NCBI GenBank assembly: GCA_027459765.1
Contig: DAIDHD010000081.1
Span: 1-39,316, forward strand
Source: Gammaproteobacteria bacterium
Lineage (GTDB): Bacteria > Pseudomonadota > Gammaproteobacteria > Steroidobacterales > Steroidobacteraceae
DNA length: 39,316 nt
Direction: 5' to 3'
The notes beneath the pieces are model-generated. The model was not told the origin of the DNA. It saw only the letters and a list, made by a program, of their open reading frames with translations, and did not search any database. The translations under genes were made by a program, and so were the position numbers. Below are positions 11,605 through 20,276 of the stretch, piece by piece (the first letter of the stretch is position 1; each line of letters opens with the position of its first letter).

Positions 11605-12915
11605 TCAGGCGACCGCTTTGGCGCGCGGCCGGGTCGCCTCGGGCGCCGCGACCACGCCGCGCACGCCGAGAATCTTGGCGAGTTCGCCCGGCTCGAGCTC
11701 CACGTCGATGTCCCAACTGCCGTCGTCGCGCTGGCGCTCGGCGCGTACCGCGTCGCGCCGGTAGAGATCCGAGCGTACCGCGCCGGCGGCGAGCGCGACG
11801 TGCAGAGTGCGCCTCGTCAGATTCGGCCGCACGGCACGCGCCAGCGCATCGCGCAGCGCATCGAGACCGGCCCCGGTCGCCGCCGACACCCAGGCCTGCG
11901 CGGCGATGCCGTCGGCGCCCGCGATGATCCGCGGCGCCTCGCCCGCGACGTCGATCTTGTTGAACACCGTGAGCTCGCGCAGCTCGCCGGCGCCGATCTG
12001 AGTCAGCACCTCGCGCACCTGCGTGATGCGCTCGTCGCGCAGCGGATCGTGCGCGTCCACCACGTGCAGCAGCAGATCCGCTTCGCGCGCCTCCTGCAGC
12101 GTCGAGCGGAACGCCGCCACGAGCTCGTGGGGAAGCGCGCGCACGAAGCCGACGGTGTCGGCGAGCACCACCTCGCCGACGCCGGCGAGCTTGATGCGCC
12201 GGACGGTCGGATCGAGGGTGGCGAACAACTGGTCGGCGACGTAGGTGCCGGCGCCGGTGAGTGCATTGAAGAGCGTCGACTTGCCCGCGTTGGTGTAACC
12301 CACCAGCGCGATGGTCGGTACCGGCACCTCGCGGCGCACGTGGCGGCTGGTATCGCGCTGCAGGGCGAGCTTCTCCAGCCGCTGCCTCAAGGTACGGATG
12401 CGCTTCGCGACCAGGCGGCGATCCGTCTCCAGCTGGGTCTCGCCGGGACCGCGCAGGCCGATACCGCCCTTCTGGCGCTCGAGGTGGGTCCAGCCGCGCA
12501 CCAGGCGCGTGGAGAGGTGTTGCAGCTGCGCGAGCTCCACCTGCAGCTTGCCTTCGAAGCTGCGCGCGCGCTGCGCGAAGATGTCGAGAATCAGGCCGTT
12601 GCGGTCGAGCACCCGCCGCCCGGTCAGCTTCTCGAGATTGCGCTCCTGGCTCGGCGTGAGGGTCTGGTCGACCAGCACCACTTCGGCGCCCTGCGCCTCG
12701 GCGGCGGCCTTGATCTCCTCGGCCTTGCCGCTGCCGACGAAATACTTCGGATCGGGGCGCGGCCGGTTGGCGAGCACGACGCCCACCTCGACCGTGCCCG
12801 CCGAGGCCGCGAGCGCCGAGAACTCGGCGACGTCGTTCGGATCCACCGGGTGGCCGATGCCGACCCCGACCAGCAGGGCGCGCTCGCCGGCGCGCGGGCG
12901 TTCAAAGAGCTGCAG
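11605..12915 (-). CDS. hflX: Ribosome-dissociating GTPase HflX
   Basis: HflX is a ribosome-binding GTPase that splits stalled 70S ribosomes, for example after heat stress. The protein has the HflX N-terminal domain with KYFVGSGKAEEI, the signature GGIGLRGPGETQLE, and a G domain with P-loop GYTNAGKS (about residues 206-213), switch DTVGF and NKID. The start is unusual. The first ATG/GTG/TTG in frame is GTG 12846, but family-conserved sequence (FERPRAGERALLVGV) lies upstream of it. The only room before the in-frame hfq stop at 12928-12930 is 12 codons further up, where CTG 12915 stands 7 nt after GGAG. A CTG start gives 436 aa (E. coli 426). Confidence 0.93.
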   Translation of the reverse strand: MQLFERPRAGERALLVGVGIGHPVDPNDVAEFSALAASAGTVEVGVVLANRPRPDPKYFVGSGKAEEIKAAAEAQGAEVVLVDQTLTPSQERNLEKLTGRRVLDRNGLILDIFAQRARSFEGKLQVELAQLQHLSTRLVRGWTHLERQKGGIGLRGPGETQLETDRRLVAKRIRTLRQRLEKLALQRDTSRHVRREVPVPTIALVGYTNAGKSTLFNALTGAGTYVADQLFATLDPTVRRIKLAGVGEVVLADTVGFVRALPHELVAAFRSTLQEAREADLLLHVVDAHDPLRDERITQVREVLTQIGAGELRELTVFNKIDVAGEAPRIIAGADGIAAQAWVSAATGAGLDALRDALARAVRPNLTRRTLHVALAAGAVRSDLYRRDAVRAERQRDDGSWDIDVELEPGELAKILGVRGVVAAPEATRPRAKAVA

Positions 12916-12927
12916 CGGAGCGCTCCG

Positions 12928-13185
12928 TCACTCGACGACCGCCGGCTCGGTGACCTCGCCATCCTCGCCGGTCGGCAGTCGCACGTTGCGCGCCGGAACG
13001 ACGGTGGAAATGGCGTGCTTGTAGACCATCTGACTGACGCTGTTTCGAAGCAACACGACGAATTGATCGAAAGAATCGATCTGGCCCTGTAGCTTGATGC
13101 CGTTCACCAGATAAATCGACACGGGCACGCGTTCTTTGCGCAGGGCGTTCAGGAAGGGATCCTGCAAGGACTGACCACGGGCCAT
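12928..13185 (-). CDS. hfq: RNA chaperone Hfq
   Basis: Hfq is a hexameric Sm-like protein that pairs small RNAs with mRNAs. The 85-aa protein has the Sm1 region ([20 protein letters not shown]) and the Sm2 signature [12 protein letters not shown], nearly identical to E. coli. The C-terminal tail is short and acidic ([13 protein letters not shown]), not the long Gln/Ser tail of enterics. AGGAG lies 9 nt before the ATG. It sits between miaA and hflX as in E. coli. The stop is 12 nt before the proposed CTG start of hflX, in the same frame. Confidence 0.98.
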   Translation of the reverse strand: MARGQSLQDPFLNALRKERVPVSIYLVNGIKLQGQIDSFDQFVVLLRNSVSQMVYKHAISTVVPARNVRLPTGEDGEVTEPAVVE

Positions 13186-13261
13186 GACTCAATGCTCCTT
13201 CGTTCTTGGTGTCATTGTTAGTGTTCGCCGGCCGCGCCTTCCATCCCTGGGGCGACGGCCG

Positions 13262-13332
13262 GTCGTCATTACGTCAAGAGTTTAGCACACTCGCCGTTTA
13301 TTTCTTGTAACACATTGTATTAATTAAATATT
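13262..13332 (-). promoter_or_regulatory. AT-rich upstream region of hfq, probable promoter
   Basis: A roughly 70-bp AT-rich island lies between the miaA stop and hfq in an otherwise very GC-rich stretch. On the minus strand it holds TACAAT and TTGACG elements, but no clean -35/-10 pair with 16-18 bp spacing can be assigned. E. coli also has promoters just upstream of hfq, so a promoter here is likely but the exact start is not shown. Confidence 0.35.
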
Positions 13333-14250
13333 TTAATCATTCACGAGGTGCGCGGCGCGCTCGATCCAAGCCGCTTCGGTGGGATCGAGCCAGGTTGCCC
13401 GTGCCCGCTTGCGCAGCCAGGTCAACTGCCGCTTGGCGAGTTGCCGCGTTGCGGCAATAGCGCGCTCGGTGCCTTCCTCGAGACTGGTCCGGCCCTGCAA
13501 CACCGGCCACATCTGCCGATATCCGACCGCGCGCATCGACGGATGTTCCGTGGTCAGGTCCGCCCGCTGCATGAGCCGCGCGACCTCCTCGAGAAATCCG
13601 CCGGCGAGCATGGCGCGAAAGCGCGCCTCGATGCGGGCGTGCAGCCGCGCGCGATCCGCCGGCACGAGCGCGATCTCGGTCACCCGCACGTCCTCGAGCC
13701 AGCCGCCGCGCCGCGCCTGCAGCTCGCTGATGCCGCGGCCGGTGAGCCGGTGCACTTCCAGGGCGCGCTGGATGCGCTGCGGATCGTTGACGTGAATGCG
13801 TGCGGCCGCCGCCGGATCGATCGCCGCGAGTTCGGCGTGCAGCGCCGCCAGCCCGCGCTCCACGGCCTCGCGGTCGAGCTGCGCGCGCAGCGCCGGGTCG
13901 GCCTGCGGCAGCTCGGCGATGCCCTCGCTGAGGGCGTGGAAGTACAGCATGGTGCCGCCCACCAACAGGGGCAGACGGCCGCGGGCCCAGATTCCCTCGA
14001 GCGCGGCGCGCGCGTCGCGCACGAACTCGCCGGCGGAATACCACTGCGCCGGGTCGAGAATGTCGATCAAGTGGTGCGGCACGCGTGCGCGCGTGGCCGC
14101 GTCCGGCTTGGCGGTGCCGATGTCCATGCCGCGATAGACCAGCGCCGAGTCCACGCTCACGATCTCCACGTCGATACGCTCGGCAAGCGCAAGCGCGAGC
14201 TCGGACTTGCCCGACGCGGTCGGCCCCATGATGAACGCGGCACGACGCAC
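13333..14250 (-). CDS. miaA: tRNA dimethylallyltransferase
   Basis: MiaA transfers a dimethylallyl group from DMAPP to A37 of tRNAs reading UNN codons. The 305-aa protein (E. coli 316) has P-loop GPTASGKS at residues 9-16. The [16 protein letters not shown] segment includes the catalytic Asp and the DIGTAKP motif, followed by [20 protein letters not shown], and a C-terminal [12 protein letters not shown] segment. It starts 9 nt after the mutL stop. The TAA stop falls in the AT-rich region before hfq. Confidence 0.97.
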   Translation of the reverse strand: MRRAAFIMGPTASGKSELALALAERIDVEIVSVDSALVYRGMDIGTAKPDAATRARVPHHLIDILDPAQWYSAGEFVRDARAALEGIWARGRLPLLVGGTMLYFHALSEGIAELPQADPALRAQLDREAVERGLAALHAELAAIDPAAAARIHVNDPQRIQRALEVHRLTGRGISELQARRGGWLEDVRVTEIALVPADRARLHARIEARFRAMLAGGFLEEVARLMQRADLTTEHPSMRAVGYRQMWPVLQGRTSLEEGTERAIAATRQLAKRQLTWLRKRARATWLDPTEAAWIERAAHLVND

Positions 14251-14259
14251 GGCGCGCCT

Positions 14260-16068
14260 TCAGCGTCCGCGCAGGAACAGTCGATCCAGGTCCTCGAGCG
14301 ACACGCGCACCCAGGTCGGCCGGCCGTGATTGCACTGATCGGCGCGCTCGGTACCCTCCATGGCGCGCAGCAGATCGTTCATCTCCGCAAGGCTCAAATG
14401 GCGGTGCGCGCGCACTGCCGCGTGGCAGGCCATGGTGGCGAGGCGCTGATTGATCGACTCCTCGACCTTGCGCGAGCGGCCGTGCTCGGCCAAGTCGGTG
14501 AGCACCTCGTCGAGCACCCCGTACGCGTCGTCGTCGGCGAGCAGGCTCGGCACCGCGCGCACGGTCACGCGGGTCGGCGCCAGCCGCGCGAGCTCGAAGC
14601 CGAGCGCGTCGAACTCCCCGGCGTGCCGTTCGGCCGCATCGGCCTGCGCCGCGGTCACCTCGAGCACGTGCGGCACGAGCAGCGCCTGGCGGGCGGTGTC
14701 GCCCGCGAGCACGCGCTTCATTCGCTCGTACATCACCCGCTCGTGCGCGGCGTGCATATCGACGAGCACGAGCCCGTTCACGGCTTGCGCGAGGATGTAG
14801 ATGCCGTGCAGCTGCGCGATCGCGAAGCCGAGCGGCGGCGTGCCGTCGCTGCGAGCGTGCGCGTCCGCGGCGCCCGGGGTCGCTTCGCCGGCGCCGTGCG
14901 CCGCCGCGCCGTCCGCCACCGCCCCGCTCCAGGCGCCGGCCACGCCCGACCCGCCGGCGGACCGCGCCGGCGGCAGCGTGAAGTGCGCCTGGCGGGGCGC
15001 CGCGTCGGCGGCGAAACGTCCGCTCGCGGCGAGCCAGTCGAGCGGCGCGCTCCCGGCCGAGGTCGCGGTGGGCCGCGTCTCGGCGAGCGCCCGCTCCACG
15101 GTGCGCATCACGAAATCGTGCGCGCGGCGCGAGTCGCGAAAGCGCACCTCGAGCTTCTGCGGGTGGGCGTTCACGTCCACCTCCTCCGGCGGTATCTCGA
15201 GATACAGCAGATAGGCGGGGAAGCGGCCGCCGAACAGCACGTCCTGGTAGGCGAGACGCACCGCGCCGCCGATCAGCTTGTCGCGCACGAAGCGGCCGTT
15301 GAGATAGGCGAATTGCAGGTCGGCCTGGCTGCGCGAGAAGGTCGGCAGCGCGATCCAGCCCGAGAGCCTGTGCCTCTCGGTGTGGTGGTCGAGCTGCAGC
15401 ACGTGGCCGGCGAACTCCTCGCCGCAGATGCGGGCCACCCGCTCCAGCTGGTGCGCGGGGCTGCGCGCCTCGGGCAGCGACCACACCGTCCTGCCGTTGT
15501 GCACGAGCGTGAAGGCCACGTCGAAGCGCGACAACGCCAGGCGCTCGAGCATGCGCGCGATGTGCTGGTACTCGGTCGCCTCGCTGCGCAGGAACTTGCG
15601 CCGCGCCGGCACGTTGAAGAAGAGATCGCGCACCTCGATGCGGGTGCCCTGCGGCAGCGGATCCGGCAGCGGGGCGCTCACCGCCCCTTCGCGCACCTCG
15701 ACCCGCGCGGCGTGCGCGGCGCCGGCCGTGCGCGATGCGAGCGTGAGGCGCGACACCGACGCGATGCTCGGCAGCGCCTCGCCGCGGAAGCCGAGCGTGC
15801 CGAGCCGCTCCAGGTCCTCGAGCGAGCCGATCTTGCTGGTGGCGTGACGCGAGAGCGCGAGCGGGATCTCCGCGGGCGCGATGCCGATGCCGTCGTCGCG
15901 CACGACGATACCGGCGGTGCCGCCGCGCTCGACCTCGACCTCGATGCGCCGCGCCGCGGCGTCGAGAGCGTTCTCGACCAGCTCCTTGACCACCGACGCA
16001 GGGCGCTCGATGACCTCGCCGGCAGCGATCTGGTTGATGAGTTCGTCGGGCAGGATTCGGATGGGCAC
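14260..16068 (-). CDS. mutL: DNA mismatch repair protein MutL (endonuclease type)
   Basis: MutL links MutS mismatch recognition to strand removal. The 602-aa protein (E. coli 615) starts MPIRILPDELINQIAAGEVI. GHKL ATPase residues E29 and N33 (ELVENALDA) are present, with RDDGIGI and GFRGEAL after them. A variable Ala/Gly-rich linker spans about residues 335-410. The C-terminal domain carries DMHAAHERVMYE (437-448), which fits the DxHA(X)2E(X)4E endonuclease motif. ACHAAVRA and CNHGRP, the other zinc-site motifs, follow. This type nicks DNA itself and usually goes with absence of MutH. GTG 16068 was chosen for the family N-terminus, with a GAGGTG sequence just upstream; the frame is open to 16101. 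Confidence 0.96.
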   Translation of the reverse strand: MPIRILPDELINQIAAGEVIERPASVVKELVENALDAAARRIEVEVERGGTAGIVVRDDGIGIAPAEIPLALSRHATSKIGSLEDLERLGTLGFRGEALPSIASVSRLTLASRTAGAAHAARVEVREGAVSAPLPDPLPQGTRIEVRDLFFNVPARRKFLRSEATEYQHIARMLERLALSRFDVAFTLVHNGRTVWSLPEARSPAHQLERVARICGEEFAGHVLQLDHHTERHRLSGWIALPTFSRSQADLQFAYLNGRFVRDKLIGGAVRLAYQDVLFGGRFPAYLLYLEIPPEEVDVNAHPQKLEVRFRDSRRAHDFVMRTVERALAETRPTATSAGSAPLDWLAASGRFAADAAPRQAHFTLPPARSAGGSGVAGAWSGAVADGAAAHGAGEATPGAADAHARSDGTPPLGFAIAQLHGIYILAQAVNGLVLVDMHAAHERVMYERMKRVLAGDTARQALLVPHVLEVTAAQADAAERHAGEFDALGFELARLAPTRVTVRAVPSLLADDDAYGVLDEVLTDLAEHGRSRKVEESINQRLATMACHAAVRAHRHLSLAEMNDLLRAMEGTERADQCNHGRPTWVRVSLEDLDRLFLRGR

Positions 16069-16133
16069 ACACCACCTCGCGGAGCGCGCATTCTCGCACA
16101 CCCCGCAGGGGCGGCCCCCGGCCGGCGGGAGGG

Positions 16134-17351
16134 TCAGTCGCCGGAGCCGTCGCCGGAGCCGGCGCGAGCGCTCGGCGGCTCCGCACCGGCGAGCTGCGCG
16201 ATCCGCGTCCCCGGCGGCGGATCGGCGTAGAAGTAGCGGTGCAGTCCTTCGCGAATCGCACCCGCGAGCCGCGCCTGCCGCGCCGGCTGGCGCAGCCGCG
16301 ATTCCTCGGCGGGATTGGAGATATAGGCCGTCTCGACCAGCATCGAGGGAATGTCCGGAGATTTCAGCACCACGAAACCGGCCTGCTGCACGGCCGGCTT
16401 GCGCACCTCGCCGACGTGGTTGAGCGCCTTCAGCACCTGTTCGGCCGCCTCGTGGCTCGCGCTCAAGGACGCCGACTGCGACAGGTCCAGGAGCACCGAG
16501 GCGAGCACGTCGCTCTTGTCCTCGAGCGACACCCCGCCGATGAGGTCGGAGGCGTTCTCGCGCTCGGCGAGCCAGCGCGCCGCCTCGTTGGTGGCGCCCC
16601 GCTGCGACAGGATGTACACCGAGGAGCCGTCGACGTTGCGGTCGCGCACCGAATCGGCGTGGATGGACACGAACAGGTCGGCCTGCCGGGCGCGGGCGCG
16701 CCGCATCCGGTCGCGCAGCGGCACGAAGTAGTCGCCGTCGCGCGTCAGTACCGCGTGCATGCCGGGCTCGGCGTCGATCTCGCGCGCGAGCGCCTTGGCG
16801 ATCGCGAGCACCACGTCCTTCTCGCGCGTACCGTGCAGCCCGATCGCGCCCGGATCCTCGCCGCCGTGGCCGGCGTCCACCGCGATCACGAGGTCGCGCG
16901 CGCGCGGCCGTGCGTGTTCGACCTTGACCGGCGTTTCCGTGGCGCCGCCGTTCAGATCCACCACCAGCCGGTAACCATAGCGGTCATTGGGCGCGGTGAG
17001 AAAACTCTTCGCGTGCACCGCGCGGTCGAGATCCAGGACGATCCGCAATTGCCCGTCCGGCCGCGCCGCCAGGCGCACCCGGCGCACCACGCCGGCGCCC
17101 GCGGGCGCGTGCGCCCGCGACGACAGATGTGCGCCGCTGACGTCGAGCACCACCCGGTCCGGATGCTTCAACACCATGAGACTGTGCGCAGTGCCCGCCG
17201 ACAGATCGAGCACTACGCGCGTGCCATCGGGACCTGCCCACAGGCGCAAGTCGCGCACGTCCACCCGCGCCGCCGCCGTGACCGGCGACACGAGCGCCAG
17301 CGCGGCGAATGCGCCGGCCACGAACCACCCCACTAGCGAAGCCGCCCTCAT
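16134..17351 (-). CDS. amiC: Periplasmic N-acetylmuramoyl-L-alanine amidase (AmiC/AmiB type)
   Basis: This zinc amidase cleaves the lactyl-amide bond of peptidoglycan during daughter-cell separation. The 405-aa protein has a signal peptide (residues 1-28), an AMIN septal-targeting domain (about 29-135) and an Amidase_3 domain (about 154-385). Zinc and catalytic residues are visible: H162 (DAGHGGED), E177 (GTREKD), H231 (SIHAD) and E340 (VETAYISN). A blocking-helix region (about 255-312) suggests control by an EnvC/NlpD-type activator. It lies in the amiB position between tsaE and mutL. It has no LysM repeats, so it is closer to AmiC in size. The tail is low-complexity (Gly/Ser/Asp). Confidence 0.94.
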   Translation of the reverse strand: MRAASLVGWFVAGAFAALALVSPVTAAARVDVRDLRLWAGPDGTRVVLDLSAGTAHSLMVLKHPDRVVLDVSGAHLSSRAHAPAGAGVVRRVRLAARPDGQLRIVLDLDRAVHAKSFLTAPNDRYGYRLVVDLNGGATETPVKVEHARPRARDLVIAVDAGHGGEDPGAIGLHGTREKDVVLAIAKALAREIDAEPGMHAVLTRDGDYFVPLRDRMRRARARQADLFVSIHADSVRDRNVDGSSVYILSQRGATNEAARWLAERENASDLIGGVSLEDKSDVLASVLLDLSQSASLSASHEAAEQVLKALNHVGEVRKPAVQQAGFVVLKSPDIPSMLVETAYISNPAEESRLRQPARQARLAGAIREGLHRYFYADPPPGTRIAQLAGAEPPSARAGSGDGSGD

Positions 17352-17383
17352 GCGCGAACGTTAACGCTAGAGAGATGTATTTT

Positions 17384-17899
17384 TCAAGTTAAATTAGATA
17401 GATAGGGTAACAATCTAGTGTCAGTTACCAGATTTTCCAGCCAGGCTTGGCCGAGCGCCGACCGGGCCTGCAGGCGCGCCTCACGACCCGGGTCGACATG
17501 ATGCAGGTGCAGTTCGACATCAGCGGCCGGCACCGCGCGGCCACCCTGTTGCGGCCACTCGATCAGGAACACGGTTTCGGCACGTGCCAGGTCCCGCAGT
17601 CCCAGTTCCTCCACCGCCTCGGCGGAGCCCAAACGGTACAGATCCAGGTGGACCACGGTGAGGTTCGCCGGATGGTAGGTCTCGATGAGGGTGTAGGTGG
17701 GACTTCGCACCGGGCCGCCGACCCCGAGCGCACGCAGGAAGGCGCGCACCGCCGTGGTCTTGCCCGCACCCAGGTCACCGTAACAGTGCACCACCATCGG
17801 CGCGGGCAGTGGCGGCAGGCTCGCCGCCAGCGCGGCACCGAGCGTCTCGGTGGCGTGGACATCGGGCAGGCGCAGGTCGAGGTCCGGCATGGCGCTCAT
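17384..17899 (-). CDS. tsaE: tRNA threonylcarbamoyladenosine biosynthesis ATPase TsaE
   Basis: TsaE is the ATPase partner of TsaB-TsaD in making t6A37 of ANN-decoding tRNAs. The 171-aa protein has Walker A GDLGAGKT (41-48), SPTYTLIETY, HLDLYRL and FLIEWP, all family signatures. ATG 17899 or 17890 (three codons later) could be used; neither has a clear Shine-Dalgarno. The C-terminal 13 residues come from a markedly AT-rich stretch that runs into the gap before amiC. It is the first gene of the minus-strand block, with a consensus -10 hexamer upstream. Confidence 0.94.
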   Translation of the reverse strand: MSAMPDLDLRLPDVHATETLGAALAASLPPLPAPMVVHCYGDLGAGKTTAVRAFLRALGVGGPVRSPTYTLIETYHPANLTVVHLDLYRLGSAEAVEELGLRDLARAETVFLIEWPQQGGRAVPAADVELHLHHVDPGREARLQARSALGQAWLENLVTDTRLLPYLSNLT

Positions 17900-17950
17900 C
17901 GGCGTGTCGCGGTGGCTGCGGAAAGACGCCGGATCGGCGCGTGTTCGGCC

Positions 17951-17956
17951 ATTATA
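17951..17956 (-). promoter_or_regulatory. Consensus -10 element (TATAAT) upstream of tsaE
   Basis: A perfect TATAAT on the minus strand sits about 50 nt upstream of the tsaE start, in the short divergent gap before queG. No good -35 is seen at 16-18 bp. It is plausibly the promoter for the tsaE-amiC-mutL-miaA group. Confidence 0.45.
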
Positions 17957-17961
17957 GCGGC

Positions 17962-19107
17962 ATGACCGTCACCGCTCCCGCGACAGTCGCGCTCGACAAG
18001 GCAGGCCTGGCCGACGCCATCCGCCGCTGGGGAGCCGAACTCGGCTTCGGTCGCGTCGGCATCGCCAACGTCGCGCTCGCCGAGGACGAGGCGCATTTCC
18101 TCGATTGGCTCGCGGCCGGGTTCCACGGCGAAATGCACTACATGGCGCGCCACGGCCTCAAGCGCAGCCGGCCGGCCGAACTCGTCCCGGGCACGGTGAG
18201 CTGCGTGAGCGTGCGGCTCGACTACTGGCCCGCCGAGGCCGCGCCGGCCGCAGCCGTGCTCGCCGACGGCAGTCGCGGTTACGTGTCGCGGTACGCACTG
18301 GGGCGCGACTACCACAAAGTGCTGCGAGGCCGTCTCGCACGGCTCGCGGCCCGTATCGAGCAGGCCGTCGGCCCGGTGGGGCATCGCGTGTTCACCGACA
18401 GCGCGCCCGTGCTGGAGAAGGCGCTCGCGCGCAACGCCGGCCTCGGGTGGATCGGCAAGCACACCAATCTCATCGATCGCGACGCCGGCTCCTATTTCTT
18501 CCTCGGCGAAATCTATCTCGATATAGAGCTGCCGGCCGATCCCCCGTCGAGCGCGCACTGCGGGTCCTGCAGCGCCTGTATCCCCGCCTGCCCGACCGGC
18601 GCCATCGTCGCCCCCTACCGGCTGGACGCGCGCCGCTGCATCTCTTATCTCACCATCGAGCTGAAGGGCTCCATCCCGACACCGTTGCGGCCTGCGCTCG
18701 GCAATCGCGTCTACGGCTGCGACGACTGTCAGCTCGTCTGCCCGTGGAACAAGTTCGCGCGGGCGGCGGCCCTGCCCGACTTCCGGGTGCGCCACGGCCT
18801 CGACGCCGCGTCGCTGGTCGAGCTGTTCGCGTGGAGCGAGGCCGAGTTCCTGGCGCACACCGAGGGCAGCGCCATCCGCCGCATCGGCCACGAACGCTGG
18901 CTGCGCAACGTGGCGGTGGCGCTCGGCAACGCGCCCGGCACGCCTTCGGTCCTTGCCGCTCTCGCGGCGCGCTCGGATCACCCCTCGGCGCTGGTGCGCG
19001 AGCACGTGGCTTGGGCGCTCGCAGCGCACCGCGCCGGCACACCTGAAGCGCGCGCGGCCGCGCCGCCGCTCAGCCCGCCGGCAGGAGGCTGTGCCCCGCG
19101 GGATTGA
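17962..19107 (+). CDS. queG: Epoxyqueuosine reductase
   Basis: QueG reduces epoxyqueuosine to queuosine at tRNA position 34 using cobalamin and two [4Fe-4S] clusters. The 381-aa protein (E. coli 379) has FTDSAPVLE with catalytic Asp D146. The cluster cysteines are C200, C203, C206 and C210 (CGSCSACIPACPTGAI), then C226, C253, C256 and C260 (CDDCQLVCPWN). A C-terminal HEAT-like repeat covers about residues 320-365. ATG 17962 was chosen as the family-like start, although the frame is open to 17809. It is divergent from tsaE, as its neighbourhood in E. coli predicts. The 3' end overlaps the convergent kinase gene by 38 nt. Confidence 0.96.
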   Translation: MTVTAPATVALDKAGLADAIRRWGAELGFGRVGIANVALAEDEAHFLDWLAAGFHGEMHYMARHGLKRSRPAELVPGTVSCVSVRLDYWPAEAAPAAAVLADGSRGYVSRYALGRDYHKVLRGRLARLAARIEQAVGPVGHRVFTDSAPVLEKALARNAGLGWIGKHTNLIDRDAGSYFFLGEIYLDIELPADPPSSAHCGSCSACIPACPTGAIVAPYRLDARRCISYLTIELKGSIPTPLRPALGNRVYGCDDCQLVCPWNKFARAAALPDFRVRHGLDAASLVELFAWSEAEFLAHTEGSAIRRIGHERWLRNVAVALGNAPGTPSVLAALAARSDHPSALVREHVAWALAAHRAGTPEARAAAPPLSPPAGGCAPRD

Positions 19108-19735
19108 AGAAGTGACGTCCGCGACGGGCCTTGACGATCTCGGCGAACAACAACTGGTAGTCGGCCTCGTTGTTGACCGGATCGATGCCCGCGGCGTTGA
19201 CGATGAGCAGCGGCGCCGCGTCGTAGGAGTGGAAGAAGCGGGCGTATGCCTGGGTCAGCTTCTCGAGGTAGGCGCGCTCGATCAGCTGCTCGTAGCGAAT
19301 GCCGCGCTTGGCGATGCGATCCACCAGCACGTCGACGGGCGCCTGCAGGTAGACCACGAGGTCGGGCTTCGGCGCGTCCACGGCGATGCGCTCATAGACC
19401 TTCTCGTAGAGCGCGTACTCGGCATCGTCGAGGGTGACGCGGGCGAACAGCCGGTCCTTGTCGAGCAGGTAGTCGCCGACCCGCACCTCACCGAACATGT
19501 CGCCCTGGCGCACCTCTTCGAGCTGGCGCGAGCGCTGGAAGAGAAAGAAGAGCTGCGCCTGGAAGGCGGCCGCCCTGGGGTTCTTGTAGAAGCGCTCGAG
19601 GAACGGGTTCTGGTCCGCCTGTTCGAGCACCAGTTCGGCGTCGAGGGACGCGCCGAGCCGGCGCGCCAGGCTGGTCTTGCCGACGCCGATGGGCCCCTCG
19701 ATCACGATGAATCGATGCGACGTTGCGCTCGCCAT
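19070..19735 (-). CDS. Deoxynucleoside kinase (dGK/dAK family)
   Basis: This is a P-loop kinase of 221 aa expected to phosphorylate deoxynucleosides for dNTP salvage. It shows EGPIGVGKTS (P-loop, residues 13-22), EQADQNPFLERFY, a Gln-rich substrate helix (AAFQAQLFFLFQRSRQ), DYLLDKDRLFA (a DRS-like variant) and VVYLQAPVDVLVDRIAKRG. A LID arginine region follows. It starts 3 nt after the folK stop and probably shares its transcript; this pairing is common in gammaproteobacteria. The substrate base cannot be assigned from sequence. Confidence 0.88.
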   Translation of the reverse strand: MASATSHRFIVIEGPIGVGKTSLARRLGASLDAELVLEQADQNPFLERFYKNPRAAAFQAQLFFLFQRSRQLEEVRQGDMFGEVRVGDYLLDKDRLFARVTLDDAEYALYEKVYERIAVDAPKPDLVVYLQAPVDVLVDRIAKRGIRYEQLIERAYLEKLTQAYARFFHSYDAAPLLIVNAAGIDPVNNEADYQLLFAEIVKARRGRHFFNPAGHSLLPAG

Positions 19736-19738
19736 CCC

Positions 19739-20233
19739 CTACTCCGCGAGAACCTCGATGCCGTCGGTGCCGGCGGCCTGCTTCAGCGCCGACACCTGCC
19801 CGACCCCGGGAATCTCCAGCGACGGGGCGATGTCGGCCAGAGGATACAGCACGAAATTTCGTCGAGACACCCCGGGGTGCGGCAACGTGAGCCCCGGCTC
19901 GTCGATCGGCGGCACCGGCATCCACAAGAGGTCGAGATCGATGCGCCGGGGTCCCCAGCGCAGGCCGCGCTCGCGTCCCATCCGCCGCTCGATGCCGAGC
20001 AGATCCGCGAGCAGCTCACGCGGCTCTCGCGTGGTGAGCAGACCGGCGGCCGCGTTCAGAAAGTCCGGCTGATCCTGCGGTCCCAGCGGGCGGGTCCGGT
20101 ACAGCCGCGAGCGCGCCAGCAAGCGCGTGCCCGGCAGCGCGGCCAGGTGCTCGAAGGCCTCGGCGATGCGCGCCGGCGGATCATCGACGTTGCTGCCGAG
20201 CGCGACGTACGCCGGCAACCAGCGAGGCGTCAT
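19739..20233 (-). CDS. folK: 6-hydroxymethyl-7,8-dihydropterin pyrophosphokinase
   Basis: FolK transfers pyrophosphate from ATP to 6-hydroxymethyldihydropterin in folate synthesis. The 164-aa protein (E. coli 159) has AYVALGSN at the N-terminus, DFLNAA in the pterin site, and the HPPK signature GPRRIDLDLLW with its catalytic Asp pair. LPHPGVSRRNFVLYPLADI closes the domain. It lies between pcnB and the kinase gene in a co-directional group with short gaps (43 and 3 nt), the common pcnB-folK arrangement. Confidence 0.96.
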   Translation of the reverse strand: MTPRWLPAYVALGSNVDDPPARIAEAFEHLAALPGTRLLARSRLYRTRPLGPQDQPDFLNAAAGLLTTREPRELLADLLGIERRMGRERGLRWGPRRIDLDLLWMPVPPIDEPGLTLPHPGVSRRNFVLYPLADIAPSLEIPGVGQVSALKQAAGTDGIEVLAE

Positions 20234-20276
20234 ACCGGCGAGAAACTCCGCCGCGGCTCACGCGGCGTCCGCATCG

